Shown piece by piece: positions 46,294 through 57,145 of a stretch of 64,000 nucleotides of DNA; the stretch's first letter is position 1, and every line of letters starts with the position of its first letter. Location: positions 6,598,437 through 6,662,436 of the forward strand of contig OX104124.1 of NCBI GenBank assembly GCA_944474755.1, read 5' to 3'. Under the pieces are notes generated by a model. The model saw nothing but the letters and a program-made list of their open reading frames with translations, did no database searches and was not told where the DNA came from. The position numbers were made by a program, and so were the translations under genes. The stretch comes from Limnoperna fortunei. Lineage: Eukaryota > Mollusca > Bivalvia > Mytilida > Modiolidae.

Positions 46294-47300
46294 TTGAACT
46301 TTGACATCATTGATCTCCCTTCCTTGTATTGGATACCACTTCACAAAAATCCCTACAAAAAGCGTTTCATAGCAGGATTGTCTAAGTGTACCACCAAACC
46401 TCTATCGAAAATCCTGACCACTATTTCAACAACAATAAAAACGGAGCTTCAAAAATTCAGTGACACTTTCTACACCAGCAGTGGCAAAATTGAAATGTGG
46501 ATACTAAAACATTTAATAGAGCCCATCGACATCTTGAGGTCTGGATCTCTTTTGCTGAAGAAGAAAGAAAAGACCTTGTCCCAGACCTTTAATTTCACAT
46601 TCCGCTATATTGATGATGTTTTGTTCCTCAACAATGCTAAATTCGATGACCGCATTCTATCTACCCTAGCGAGCTTGAAATTAAAGACACCACCAATACA
46701 ATTGGGTCAGCCTTCTGCAAAATCTACTTCTAGAAATAGACTCGGGAAAACTCAAAGCTAGACTCTACGACAAACGTGATGACTTCAACTTGCCAATCAT
46801 CAACTTCCCTTTCATTCAAGCAGCTCCAGCGTATGGTGTGTACATTTCACAACTTATACTTTATTCTAAAATATGCGATTGGTATTTCGATTTTCAAGAG
46901 CGGTCACTGATGTTGAATGCTAAACTTCTCAAACAAGTGTTTGTTGTACCTAGGTTGATGTTATCCATTCAGAAGTTCTACGGTCGTCGCCATGACTTAA
47001 TTGATCGCTATGGGTAATCAATCTCAAAAACGATCGGACATTTTTGCTGAGTCATATGTAGTTTTTCATATTCCTGGTTAGAGGCAGGCGCGCTAAGCAT
47101 CTGAGTACACCCATGATTTTTATTTAGTTCTGGTTTCTTACTTTCTGTTTTTGTGTTTTTGGTTTTTGTTTTGCGTTGTATATGCTTGTCTTTATTAGAA
47201 TTTGCCATTGTCCCTTGACTTTCGGCTATTGTTGTTCGTTCGGTTTCCTTGCTATTATTCGTATCATAGTTTTTAACCTTGACCTTAAGTCCTATCACAT
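46294..47300 (+). mobile_element. Penelope-like (probable) reverse-transcriptase fragment in FReD intron 2
   Basis: Open stretch 46294-46761 reads LPSLYWIPLHKNPYKKRFIA, CTTKPLSKILTTI and FRYIDDVLFLNN; the palm region between is largely deleted. After a frameshift come LYDKRDDFNLPIINFPFI and, in 46790-47017, APAYGVYISQLILYSKICDW and LSIQKFYGRRHDLIDRYG. The YIDD motif and C-terminal pattern mark an RT; the LPKxHKNPxxxRFI-like start and YGVYISQLIRYSR end resemble Penelope-like RTs, but the clade is my guess. Related 150-bp direct repeats lie on both sides (46160-46310 and 47310-47455). Confidence 0.75.
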
Positions 47301-47455
47301 GTTTGCATACTGAATGACAAATGATTGTCCGAGGTTTAAATTTTTTTTGTCTTTTGAGGTAGGCGTTTTATATTTGGGCATGTGAGTAAACCATTGTAAT
47401 GCAACATGTTTGATATTTGTGTTGGTGACATTTGACCTCAAACTTTGACCTTAAC

Positions 47456-48174
47456 ATATTTCCTTTTATCATTACATATGATGCCTGGCTATATCTTATT
47501 CCTTTTTGAGGTCACAATCTATTTACAGCGGTTCCCAGGAAGATGGGTGCCATCTCCCTGATATTTAGTTTCTTTAAGCAATAAGCGGGTAATATACCTT
47601 ACTTTTCTATCAATTATAGAATAAGGGAGATTACGGAAGCAGGGAAACGTTTGAAGGATTTTTTAGCGTATGCGCGGCAAAGAGAAAGTAGTTGTCCAAC
47701 AGGTCTTCAAATCGTTTACTTAGCACAATACATTAATATTAACCTCCTTATAAAATATCCAACCATTCCGACTAACGAAAGCCGAGAAATGTTTGACAGA
47801 TTTTTTTTATACGTATAGGTGGGCAAACAGGAAGAAGAGAGCAGACAGTGAGAACTTACAACCTATTAGCAAAAATCGCTAAACCAAGCATCAAACGATT
47901 CCAATTTACAAAGCCGAGAAATGTAAGACTAAAATCTGTAACGCACATAGGCTAACAGGAAATAGGTGTCCGAAATTTCTGAATGCAGCCTATAACGTAC
48001 CAATCATTTGCAAAAATTTATCATATCAATCATCAAAATATTCTGATTTACAAAAGCCCAAAAGAGTTCGGAAGTTCGGAGTTACGGACATTGTCAAATC
48101 TGAATTCCATCTTCGCCTTTGGGACGGGGACATAAATGGAGGCAATATTCTATGACATCGTTAAAAGCTGGGTA
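47456..48174. other. FReD intron 2, diverged ~110-bp repeats
   Basis: Between 47750 and 48070 a phrase like CCATTCCGACTAACGAAAGCC GAGAAATG recurs as GATTCCAATTTACAAAGCCGA and ATATTCTGATTTACAAAAGCC. No gene. Confidence 0.5.
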
Positions 48175-48205
48175 TTTATTTATTTATTTATTTATTTATT
48201 TATTG
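48175..48205. repeat. (TTTA)n microsatellite
   Basis: About seven TTTA units. Confidence 0.9.
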
Positions 48206-49900
48206 TACGAAAACGGGTGCTTAAAGCATAAATATAAATGATTTATAATAAAACGACGTAGATTTGTGTTGATATTCTCTTAGCAGGTTTGTGATTCTTT
48301 GTTGTGTAGGTTCACGTGTCTACATGTGTAATACGAAATGAAAATTATGTATTACTTCGGTCAATTGAGATCAATCTGGCAGTCTGTTCGAATGGTATAT
48401 CTACATGTTTTACACGTTTTTCTTGTCAGTTTTTATGTAAAAGATAACTCAAAATACTATGGTTTTAAATAATTAGACAGAAAGTCCCAGTGTTACAGTT
48501 TAATATGACATATTTATTTTTGAGATAACTTCTCATTTGTACTCTAATTCACTATTTAAATTATCGCTCGGTGTCTTTATTATAAATTGTAAGCAGCCCA
48601 TGTTTGCAGAATACATACCTTATACTTGTAATAAAAGTTTACTTAAGTATACTTATCTGCCCAGTAGATGTGTATGTTCGTGTTGTTCCGTTTTATGCTA
48701 TGTATATTTAATGTCGGCATACTATGAAATATTTGTAAAAATTAATTGCTCGTTATATATAAATTATTTCTTGATGGGTTCGAACTTACAGGTAGCGGGT
48801 AAAGTGTTATCGACATTTAACAAACATTTTCTTAAGCCCGCTTCTAGGATTGTTCTAATTAGAGCATTAACTATATGTTTAATGCCTCTCCATGGTTTTA
48901 GGATAAATTAAAGCGCTGCTCCGTTCCTTATTATTTTCTTTTTTTCTTTATGTATTGATTTTGTGTGAAGAATTTATATAACATAAGCCTATTGTAGTAA
49001 CACTCGTGGACTTTTTGTATAATATTCAATGATATACCGACATTAGTTGTAAAAAGTTATTGAAATGTCCCATGTGGAAGTATAAAACTAATTATTTAAG
49101 AAATTAGCAGCTGCATTATATTGTGTCAATGACCTTTCATTCATCGTATCATATAAACCCATAAGCTGGTTTTTGCGTAAAATGTTTTCAGTAAATACGT
49201 GCTAATAAATTGGAATGCTAAGGATACTTTTGGCATCGGAAGAAAGTTTGATAAATGTCCTTATAAACAAAAACATTTTGCATTCTATTTGTACAATTTT
49301 TTTTATCTACGATGCATACCAGTATATTTTGAACATATTTTCAATGAAAATATTACTTAAAAGAATTTAATATGTTAATTGACAGATATATGCTTAATCT
49401 ATTTTTACTACTCCGTATTTATTACAGTGAGTTTTTAAAGTAGCAATTCGAAGAGTCATCTGTATACCTATAGGTCTTAAATTGTTTAGATCTTTTATCA
49501 TCGTGTCATACTGCTGTTCCCAAAAAATAATATATCGGTTGATCGGTGTGAACATTAAACAAAAATAAAATTATTTTAGCGCTATACAGTGTAGTGTTTC
49601 GTGGAACACTGAGCGCAAGCATATATACCTGGTTGTCGATTGTTTAAGGAGAAAAACGCCCAGTATTTGTCTAATTCAACATGCAAAAAAGATTTACGTG
49701 TGATTTTAAAGACTAAAGACACACAAATCGCAGGTAAACACTAAATGCATTATGTTGTGCAGTTAGAAGTAGAAGACTAGAATATTTTTATCAAGATAAA
49801 ACCAAAGCAAATTTTGTAGAGCAATGAGACGTAAATATTTTATTTACAGATACGAAATTAATGCAAAACGTTTACCATACTCATTTTTTTATTTCAATAG
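48206..49900. other. FReD intron 2, no further gene
   Basis: The 124-codon plus-strand frame at 48537-48911 is Cys/Tyr-rich with hydrophobic runs but has AT-rich composition like its surroundings and no family I recognise. Treated as chance. Confidence 0.4.
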
Positions 49901-49997
49901 GTGTTTCAGAGGCGTATAAATGGCGAAATAGACTTTTAAAGAAACTGGAATGAATACAAAGCCGGATTTGGTAATCTAAATAAGGAATTATGGCTAG
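49901..49997 (+). other. FReD exon 3 (stop at a conserved Tyr)
   Basis: VFQRRINGEIDF, then TAA where the family has Tyr (DFYRNW), then RNWNEYKAGFGNLNKELWLG. Acceptor TTTCAATAG, donor GTAAAA, 97 bp, phases 0 and 1. Confidence 0.9.
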
Positions 49998-50518
49998 GTA
50001 AAACAATAATTTTGGTCTTCAGCATATTTACTCAAAGAATAATTATTTCCCATGCAGTTGATCTATCAAGCCCAGGCACTGTAACAACACAGGTGAAGCG
50101 GGACCGTCTAGTTTACTATACTTTACTTATATTCTCGGGGAGTCTTAACTGACACAGCTGGTCTATCTTAAAATCTAAATTGGTTCGATAAAAACCGTCC
50201 GTACAAAAAAAAAAAAAAAATAACAAAAAAAATACAAATGATGAAAAAATCCTACATTATGACAGGGCAGAGTAGAATTGAGTAGACTATTGTCAAATAA
50301 TGTCTTATGACGTATTCCTCATGGGAATTTCCTTGTCTGTGCTGTATTTTCCATATTTATTTTTACAAAGCGCATTTGACATAATTAAATGCACAAAATT
50401 ACCACGCGTTACATGCATTTGACAAAAATGCAATATGTTGCATTTATTTATTTATGACAACAAAGCAATTGGTTTATTTGTAGATGTAATACATGTTAAC
50501 AACATTGGTTTATTTAAG

Positions 50519-50683
50519 GAAACGACAAACTACATATGGTGACGTCCCAGGCAAAATATGAGCTGTTGATTATGTTAAGTGATTTTGAAAATCAAACCTG
50601 GTATGCCAAATACTCAAACTTTACATTTGGCGACGAAGCATCCAACTATAAACTGATGTATAATCAATACAGCGGAAATGCTA
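50519..50683 (+). other. FReD exon 4 (intact)
   Basis: GNDKLHMVTSQAKYELLIML, SDFENQTWYAKYSNFTFG, DEASNYKLMYNQYSGNA; 165 bp, open, donor GTAAGT. Confidence 0.92.
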
Positions 50684-50919
50684 GTAAGTGGTCATAAATT
50701 GTTTTCTAACGCAGTCATCTGGGCTCCTAAAATCAAAATGTTGCGCATCTTTTTCTAAAATGAGATGTCCTATTTTGTTTAGATTTGTTTATTATTAAAG
50801 AGACTACATTAATGACATGTTCAAAATACTATTTTTTCCTCAAAATGCAAGATAAATTTACCGCTAAAGAAATAAGCATACATAACAGAAAATGCACGAT
50901 GTGTTTAAATCAGTTATGT

Positions 50920-51245
50920 CATTATGTCTCCCAAACGAAGTTTTGGGAGACATATTGTTTTTGTCCAGTTTCTTATTATACTTTTTCATTTTCTTTTTTT
51001 GTGTCCAATCAATATGAAACTTTGGGAACATGTTAACGGTAACCTAAGCCATTTTTTGAATTTTCAAAATAGCTGCCGTTTCAAAATGCCTTCCGTTTCT
51101 ATGGAAACAGTGGTAATTATACAGGACATTGTATTATCATAGTAAAAATTTGTATTTTTGGGGTTTTCAACATGCTCAAGGTTATCATGACAATGGGGGT
51201 TCGTTTGGAGGAATTTGTGTGGCAACCCACACAGTTATTACTAGT
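50920..51245 (+). repeat. Dispersed repeat in FReD intron 4
   Basis: Begins with the short hairpin GTCTCCCAAACGAAGTTTTG GGAGAC and ends near GTGTGGCAACCCACACAG, another small hairpin. It carries open frames but no domain. Likely a non-autonomous dispersed element. Confidence 0.5.
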
Positions 51246-51656
51246 TTTGTTTTGCCATTGACGTGCTTTAACAAAAGACAAAAATGTGAATAAACACGTC
51301 TATAATGAGTGATGTTTAGCTAAATATGTACAACAGTTCACTGAACATAGGTTATTGTTAATTGTACATCATAAATGTGCCGAATTCTATTTTACGATAA
51401 ACTTGTGGCTATTTTACATATTTTGAAGAAAACCACTTTTATAGCAGCTGGAAAATATATTTCCACGGAATACTAGTTTTTAGAAATTGTTAAGATATTT
51501 CATAGTTCTACTATTAAGTCTATAGCCGAAACGAACAACCATTTTTATTTCACAAATGACTACAAAACACCATTACTGTTCAATTATTATTATTACAAAC
51601 AAAGAGATCCGAAATTTTTTTCGCATAATTTTGTTATATATACTTTCATTATAAAG

Positions 51657-51906
51657 ACAACGGATTGGACAATCATAACGGGAGAAAATTTTCTACGTTT
51701 GACAAAGATAACGATGAGGATGCTGGAAACTGTGCTGTAATATTTAAAGGGGCTTGGTGATATGCAGCTGTCACCATTCCAATTTGAATGGACAGTACCT
51801 GGCAGGGATACACTCTACATATGCTGACGGCATAGAATGGATTCCATGGAAAGGAGAGTATTATTCACTAAAATCAGCATCAATGATGATACGAAAAATG
51901 AAATGA
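51657..51906 (+). other. FReD exon 5 (C-terminal half, stop and frameshift)
   Basis: [33 protein letters not shown], then TGA; the next frame gives [36 protein letters not shown] and ends MIRKMK-TGA at 51904-51906. Confidence 0.92.
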
Positions 51907-51929
51907 GGCTACTTATAGACCGATAACAA

Positions 51930-51935
51930 AATAAA
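51930..51935 (+). promoter_or_regulatory. Polyadenylation signal AATAAA
   Basis: Canonical hexamer 23 bases after the FReD stop codon. Confidence 0.5.
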
Positions 51936-52207
51936 ACAATGACAGATGTATTTAACTGTTGTCATCTTTGAGGAAATGCAATCTCAGTAAAATTGTATAT
52001 TCTATTAAATTGTTGGCAGAAAAATTAATTACAAAATATGTCTAATTATACTTCCATCAATATTATATCTACTCCCTGACATTCATTACAAGACGGTCAG
52101 TTGTTTGGAGGAGAAAGGAAAAATCGTCCAACTTAAATCGTCAGTTGAGAAAGCATAATTGTCTTGAAAATACTATATATAAGCATTAATATGATACATA
52201 ATGAATT

Positions 52208-52469
52208 CTTGTGGCTCGGTGACCTAGTCGTTAATGTAACAAGTCATCTACAAATGATCACGTGGTCTGTCAACACCGAGGTCGTCGAACTTTACCGAGT
52301 GCATGGTGTGCTCGACTCCGAACTTAATTGACAAAGATCGTCAGTTTTCCTGCCAAGGTCGTAGTTTTCAAAGGGCATTCCGACTCTCTCTCCTCCAATG
52401 AAAACTGGACAACATTATATAGCTAAAAATAGCTGAAAGTGGCGTTAAACAACAAACAAACAAACACAA
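52208..52469 (+). mobile_element. SINE copy 3' of the FReD gene
   Basis: Head GTGGCTCGGTGACCTAGTCG, GATCACGTGGTCTGTCAACA, tail GTTAAACAACAAACAAACAA. ATAATGAATT duplicates flank it (52198-52207, 52470-52479). More diverged than the copy at 38115. Confidence 0.9.
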
Positions 52470-52479
52470 ATAATGAATT

Positions 52480-52899
52480 ATATTTGAAATATTAAGTTTA
52501 CCGAAGAATTACTTTGTGAAATAGGTAGAGGCGTTATTTCAGAACTAAATATCGAATGTAGTATGTAATCGTGTGCAATATAACTTTTGTCTTGTTATGA
52601 CATCAAAGATCAGTACTTGGTACTAATATTTCAATTAATATATCGATTGTTAAATATACAATATAATATTTGCTTGTGTAATCAGCATTCCGCGTGGAAA
52701 TCAATTCTCAAAAAGTAGTAGGATCAATTGCCGTGTTTCCTTATATGTATATGGATACGATTGACATCTTGAATATTTTTCATCCGTGGGATATTAATAA
52801 CAGCTTGACATATAAATTTCTTCAAAACATACTAGCGTACACAAAGGTTCAAATAAATATCTTGTAGTAGTGTTATAATTATGAATATTAAGTATGTTA
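52480..52899. other. Intergenic, nothing recognised
   Basis: AT-rich; no gene. Confidence 0.4.
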
Positions 52900-53400
52900 T
52901 CAGGTCTATTTGGATTAGAGGGTTCTATGTTTTCTTAGGAATTTGTACGATTAGGTTCCCAAATGGCGTCTTTTTGTAGCCCTTACTTCGGGGAAGTATT
53001 TGTAGAATTAACAATTGGTTCAGATTAATTAATGCTAATAAATAACAGAAATGACAAAAGTATAATTACAAAACCTTTCTTCTTTTTAATATTTGCGTTA
53101 TTGAATACCAGAAAAAAATGTTTAGCATCATTGACAGTACATGATTTTGTCAATATATTCTACAGATGTAATGCATTGAATGTGTATTAAAAGTTTTAAG
53201 TTGCTCTGAATGAAATGTTGCTGTCTTAAATCCAAATGCCATTTCAATAGAAAAGACTTACTGAACAAGGAATCTAAACATAAGGAACATATAAATCTCA
53301 ATGGGACTAAGATCTGTCTGTAATTCGCGAAATTATTAGGGAGACGGATACGATTTTATTTATTGATTTTGGAAGACGGCAATATAAGAGAGGCCTCATT
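52900..53400. repeat. Dispersed segment shared with 38480-39110
   Basis: GGATTAGAGGGTTCTATGTT, TAGGTTCCC, GGCGTCTTTTTGTA, then GCGAAATTATTAGGGAGACG. See the partner entry. Confidence 0.65.
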
Positions 53401-53574
53401 CATAAAGAGACCTTAGTCTAAAAATTTTCGAAATTGAGATTTTTGCATAATTATATCACTACCTGCTATAAAAATAACTGTAAATACCAGTTGAAGTCGT
53501 TTTCCTTCAGCCACTGACTGAGATTGACTGCAAAAATGTCTGTTAAAGACTGCAAACGTTGAGTCATACAATAA

Positions 53575-54085
53575 TGTTTACTGTGACAGTCATTTTATGT
53601 CTGTCACAGACATATTTTGTCAGCCAGACATTTGTTCCGTTGACTCAGTCGAAAATACGTCGTTTTCAAGATATAATCGCTCTCGATAAAGGCGGTGGAA
53701 ATTGCAATACTGATCACGTGACGTCATAAAAAATATAGTTTAAAACTGCAACACTTGATACGTAATGGAACTGCATAAGAACGACGATGCAGAACGAAAC
53801 CTGTGATGTGTTGTGCCGGGGTGCAAAGCCAACACTAAACATAAAATTTATGGAAAGGGGTAAAAGTTTATTCCGTTTTATGACGTTCACACGATGTTAA
53901 AAGGCGGTACGTTAAGAAAAGTGCCCTAAATAAAAATAACGTGATACCATTAATCACGTGATAGGATACATATTTCTACCTATCTTGAAAACGACGTATT
54001 GTCTGTTACAACGTTGAATCAGTAAAAAATGTCTGTCACAGAAATTTCTCCGTTATATCAGACAAAATGCGACTGTCACAACGCC
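53575..54085. mobile_element. Long foldback element enclosing a THAP-like zinc-finger relic
   Basis: Imperfect inverted ends of ~110 bp share TGTGACAGTC, TTTGTCTG, CAGACATTTTT, ACGTCGTTTTCAAGATA. Inside, plus-strand 53790-53880 reads in one frame RNL-stop-CVVPGCKAN TKHKIYGKG-stop-KFIPFYD, resembling the CCVPGCxxN start of a THAP DNA-binding finger with the first Cys codon turned to TGA. THAP fingers occur in P-element-type transposases, so this may be a P-like non-autonomous element. Only the start of the finger is visible. Confidence 0.55.
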
Positions 54086-54780
54086 TGGTAAATATTATTT
54101 TTATCTTTTAACACCGGTCGATTAATATTTTTTAATGAAAATGCTCGGAATTAAACAAAAAACTCTATTTGGAAATCGTGCGAACGCACACATTACAAAT
54201 GCAAATGTTATGCAAATAGCCTCGTTACAGATATAAATTATGGTTAAATAGATCTGTTTCGGCATTGAAGACTGTTGAAAGTGTACTCAAAAGTTCAACT
54301 GTTGATATTTACCTGAATTCATCACTACCTTACTGATCCTTCTAATTAAAATAAAAACCGTATTTGAGACATCTGCTACATTTCTATAATTATATGATGA
54401 CATCGCTAATATATGATGTCGAAAATTGTTACTGTTTTTATTCAGGGCCATATAAATAACATTTTACAATCATCACTGAAATGCTCAATGTGGACTTTAC
54501 ACTTCTTTCAAACAGGTTGCTTAAATGTATGACAATAGATATAACTTTTGTAATTCAATATAAATAACACAAGTGTTTGTTTCCTAAATTGTGTTTGAAG
54601 AAGTAATAATATCAATTTAACTGTTAGAAATATCATATATTTACTATATTTTTACTATGTTAACCACGAAACCCTCGATCATAATGTAATTCGCGTTGTT
54701 TAAGTCTAAGAGTCTGCAAGAACGCCTTAATAAAATTTTTTAAAACTCATGTGTTTTGGTTTTGAAAACGTTGATTTGAC
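54086..54780. other. Intergenic; end of LRAT block leader
   Basis: Positions 54655-54700 (TTAACCACGAAACCCTC...ATAATGTAATTCGCGTTG) match 25455-25500 of block C. No gene. Confidence 0.5.
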
Positions 54781-54788
54781 GTCAAAAA

Positions 54789-54965
54789 GGGGACATTGGT
54801 TAAGGTAGTCATTTGCTATAGAGTTTGAATGTGGGCAGGGTGTACAAGAATACTCTTAATTATCAAGGATTGACAGTTTCCTGCCGAAGGTTGTGGATAT
54901 CTCTGGGTATTCTGGCTTCCTCTCCCAATAAAATTTGTTAAACCTCATTTAAACGATCATCAAAA
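54789..54965 (+). mobile_element. SINE, LRAT block D copy (deleted)
   Basis: TTGGTTAAGGTAGTCA, GGCAGGGTGTA, GGATATCTCTGGGTATTCTG GCTTCC. The B-box region is shortened. Upstream context TTGACGTCAAAAAGGGG matches the block C and E SINEs. Confidence 0.75.
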
Positions 54966-55101
54966 AGATGTTTCTACCAGATATTAACAAAACCTACGTT
55001 TTTGATGCATTTTGTTGTAGGTTTTCAATTTGAAATCAACAAAATACCAATTGGATAACAACAATTGAACTGAGAGAATCACATTATTTATCTAAACTTA
55101 C

Positions 55102-55508
55102 CGAAGTTTACAATAATTTTTTTTGCCACAGTAGTCAAAAGAAAACCTTACGAAATACCATCATTATTCAAATGCCCAATTTTGTCTTTTTCTGTAATAG
55201 AAAACAGCTAATTATTATGTTTTAAAAAGGAAAAAACGATTATTTTTTCCTAACAAGGTAACACAATTGTCTATGCAAGCACATACTTATGAACGATTGA
55301 GTATTCCACAAAAGATAGTGTCGTAGTTTCTTTTTATCTCTATTTGAATAATTAATTAAGTGATACAATTAGTGTTAGAAGTAATCTGTAGGAAATTAAA
55401 CTTAATCTCCCACTTCTTATTCTTTAAGAACCGTTTCATTATGTAGCATCTGCAAGGACACCTAAATAATTTTTATATTATGCAATTTTGATATTTAACT
55501 GAATGTTT
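55102..55508 (-). pseudogene. LRAT-D: remnant of exons 1 and 2
   Basis: Exon 2 remnant 55102-55191 (acceptor ATTACAG) reads KIGHLNNDGIS-stop-GF, then jumps by deletion to a donor-like CTTCG|GTAAG, about 65-80 bp shorter than its paralogues. Exon 1 remnant 55390-55508 reads VSLQMLHNETVLKE, then stops, and ends FPT before the HWGVYVG motif. Exons 3 and 4 are absent between the SINE and exon 2. Clearly dead. Confidence 0.8.
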
Positions 55509-55749
55509 CTACAATTAGAATGTCAAAAATACATATTTAATTTTAATTTTTATAGAAGGCAAATCTAATGTTTTTTTTATACCAAGCTCATTCATCAGAC
55601 ATGTATAACAGTATTACGTACATACAAATGCTACGTTATTTGATGTTTACCATAAAGATTACTTACAAGGTGTTTTGGATAATTTCATTTCTCTGTAACT
55701 CCTAATTTATATTTATTGGTTACGTATTAATAATATTATACCTTTTTTA

Positions 55750-56151
55750 ACTGGTTGGGTAACATGTAAGGCCTTTACATAGGTCTTTATGTGGTTGGGT
55801 AACATGTCAGGCCTTTACATAGGTCTTTAACTGGTTGGGTAACATGTCAGGCCTTTACATAGGTCTTTATGTGGTTGGATAACATGTCAGGCCTTTACAT
55901 AGGTCTTTATGTGGTTGGGTAACATGTCAGGCCTTTACATAGGTCTTTATGTGGTTGGGTAACATGTCAGGCCTTTACATAGGTCTTTATGTGGTTGGGT
56001 AACATGTCAGGCCTTTACATAGGTCTTTATGTGGTTGGGTAACATGTCAGGCCTTTACATAGGTCTTTAACTGGTTGGGTAACATGTCAGGCCTTTACAT
56101 AGGTCTTTAACTGGTTGGGTAACATGTCAGGCCTTTACATAGGTCTTTAAC
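55750..56151. repeat. 40-bp minisatellite, ~10 units
   Basis: Unit TGTGGTTGGGTAACATGTCA GGCCTTTACATAGGTCTTTA repeated exactly with few changes; the main variant has AACTGG instead of TGTGG-. Very low divergence implies recent expansion. It lies upstream of LRAT-D exon 1. Confidence 0.97.
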
Positions 56152-56894
56152 TGCCAGTATGTTTATGTAGTCAGAAATAACAAATCAAGCTGGAGCCTAT
56201 TAAAACAATGAGAAAGAAAACGATTTCAAGGTTTGACTATGAGATCGTCAATACTGATGTCCTGCAAAACTTCATTGTAGGTTTTTAGTGATGTTCCTGT
56301 TACTGAAATTTTCGTGTTTGTATTGTGTGTTTTGTTTTGTTGTTGTCCCATGTTTTTGTTTTGACCATTGTTTTTTGCTCTCCACGACTAATCTGTTTCT
56401 GATTTTTCAAATCGTCTTCCGAGTTGACAACACAATATGTTACCAAGTCCAATATTACTGCAGTCTGTTGATAATTGAAAGAAGGATTTTGAGAGGTGGT
56501 TGCATAGATAGCTAAAATAATCAATAAATTAACAATGCGGACATGTAAGTGTTTAATGGTAATGTCCATGCTTGATTTTGGTTCGAACCATGGCATCTCT
56601 GTTTTATTAAATTAACCTTAGGATTTTTGATATGATTTTGATTTGATTCATTATCATGTCTACTAAATGAGCAGCAAACATCATTATTCTTGCCGTCACC
56701 AGTACGATATATTATAAAAAACACTTTCTGCTTAAATAAATTATGACAAGCCACAATATCTCCCTCATTTACTCGCGACTTCTAATTTTATCACCGGTTA
56801 ATACAAACTTTGTAATCTTTTACCGATAATAATCTTTGTATAAGATGGGGTAATGTATACAGTAATTCATATGCTACTTGATTTTACATTATAC
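56152..56894. other. Intergenic, nothing recognised
   Basis: Several open frames of 75-98 codons on both strands overlap one another without domains. Confidence 0.35.
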
Positions 56895-57145
56895 CAGAAA
56901 ATTAATAGGCTTTGGGGAGAAAAGTTGACATTTCACGAGTTAAAGAAATTTTACGTCCTTTTGCGAGTCGTGCGCAGTGGGACGAGGGAAAACACTTGAA
57001 TTTTTATCACCTATGAAAGGTCACTTTGTATTTCTATAAACGCCAGAAGGATTCCATTTCTTTCGTAAACCAACATCTTTAACATCACGTTCTAATGGTG
57101 GTTCACAACCAATTAATATCCGACATTCAATAAGAACGTCTAATA
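56895..57145. mobile_element. Inverted relative of the 17465 foldback
   Basis: TTTCACGAGT, GAAATTTTACGTC, TTTGCGAGTCGTGCGCAG, TTTCGTAAACCAACATCTTT AACATC follow the complement of 17560-17780 in order. More diverged and without the outer palindrome. Confidence 0.6.

Larger units (their letters stand above)
44560..51906 (+). pseudogene. Fibrinogen-related-domain (FReD) secreted lectin-like gene, five exons, inactivated
   Basis: Exons: 44560-44644 (signal peptide), 45329-45469, 49901-49997, 50519-50683, 51657-51906. Splice sites and phases fit a single product of ~245 residues. FReD landmarks in order are RGPVDCSDI, GVYTIYPKGFDGFNVYCDME, GGWTVFQRRINGEIDF, NWNEYKAGFGNLNKELWLG, the intact LSDFENQTWYAKYSNFTFG, the Ca-site-like [24 protein letters not shown] and [18 protein letters not shown]. 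Such proteins are secreted recognition lectins (FREP/ficolin-like) in molluscs. Lesions: a +1 shift near 45385-45392, TAA at 49937-49939 where Tyr is expected, TGA at 51758-51760 where the second Trp of GAWWY is expected, and a one-base loss just after. AATAAA follows the stop by 23 bp. Because exons are colinear and mostly conserved, inactivation looks recent. Confidence 0.9.

Noticed and set aside
48537..48911. 124-codon open frame in FReD intron 2
   Set aside because: No domain, composition like the surrounding AT-rich DNA, and located inside an intron.
56288..56596. Overlapping 75- and 98-codon frames on opposite strands
   Set aside because: Low-complexity Phe/Cys-rich on one strand and Lys/Gln-rich on the other, a typical antisense pair in AT-rich DNA.
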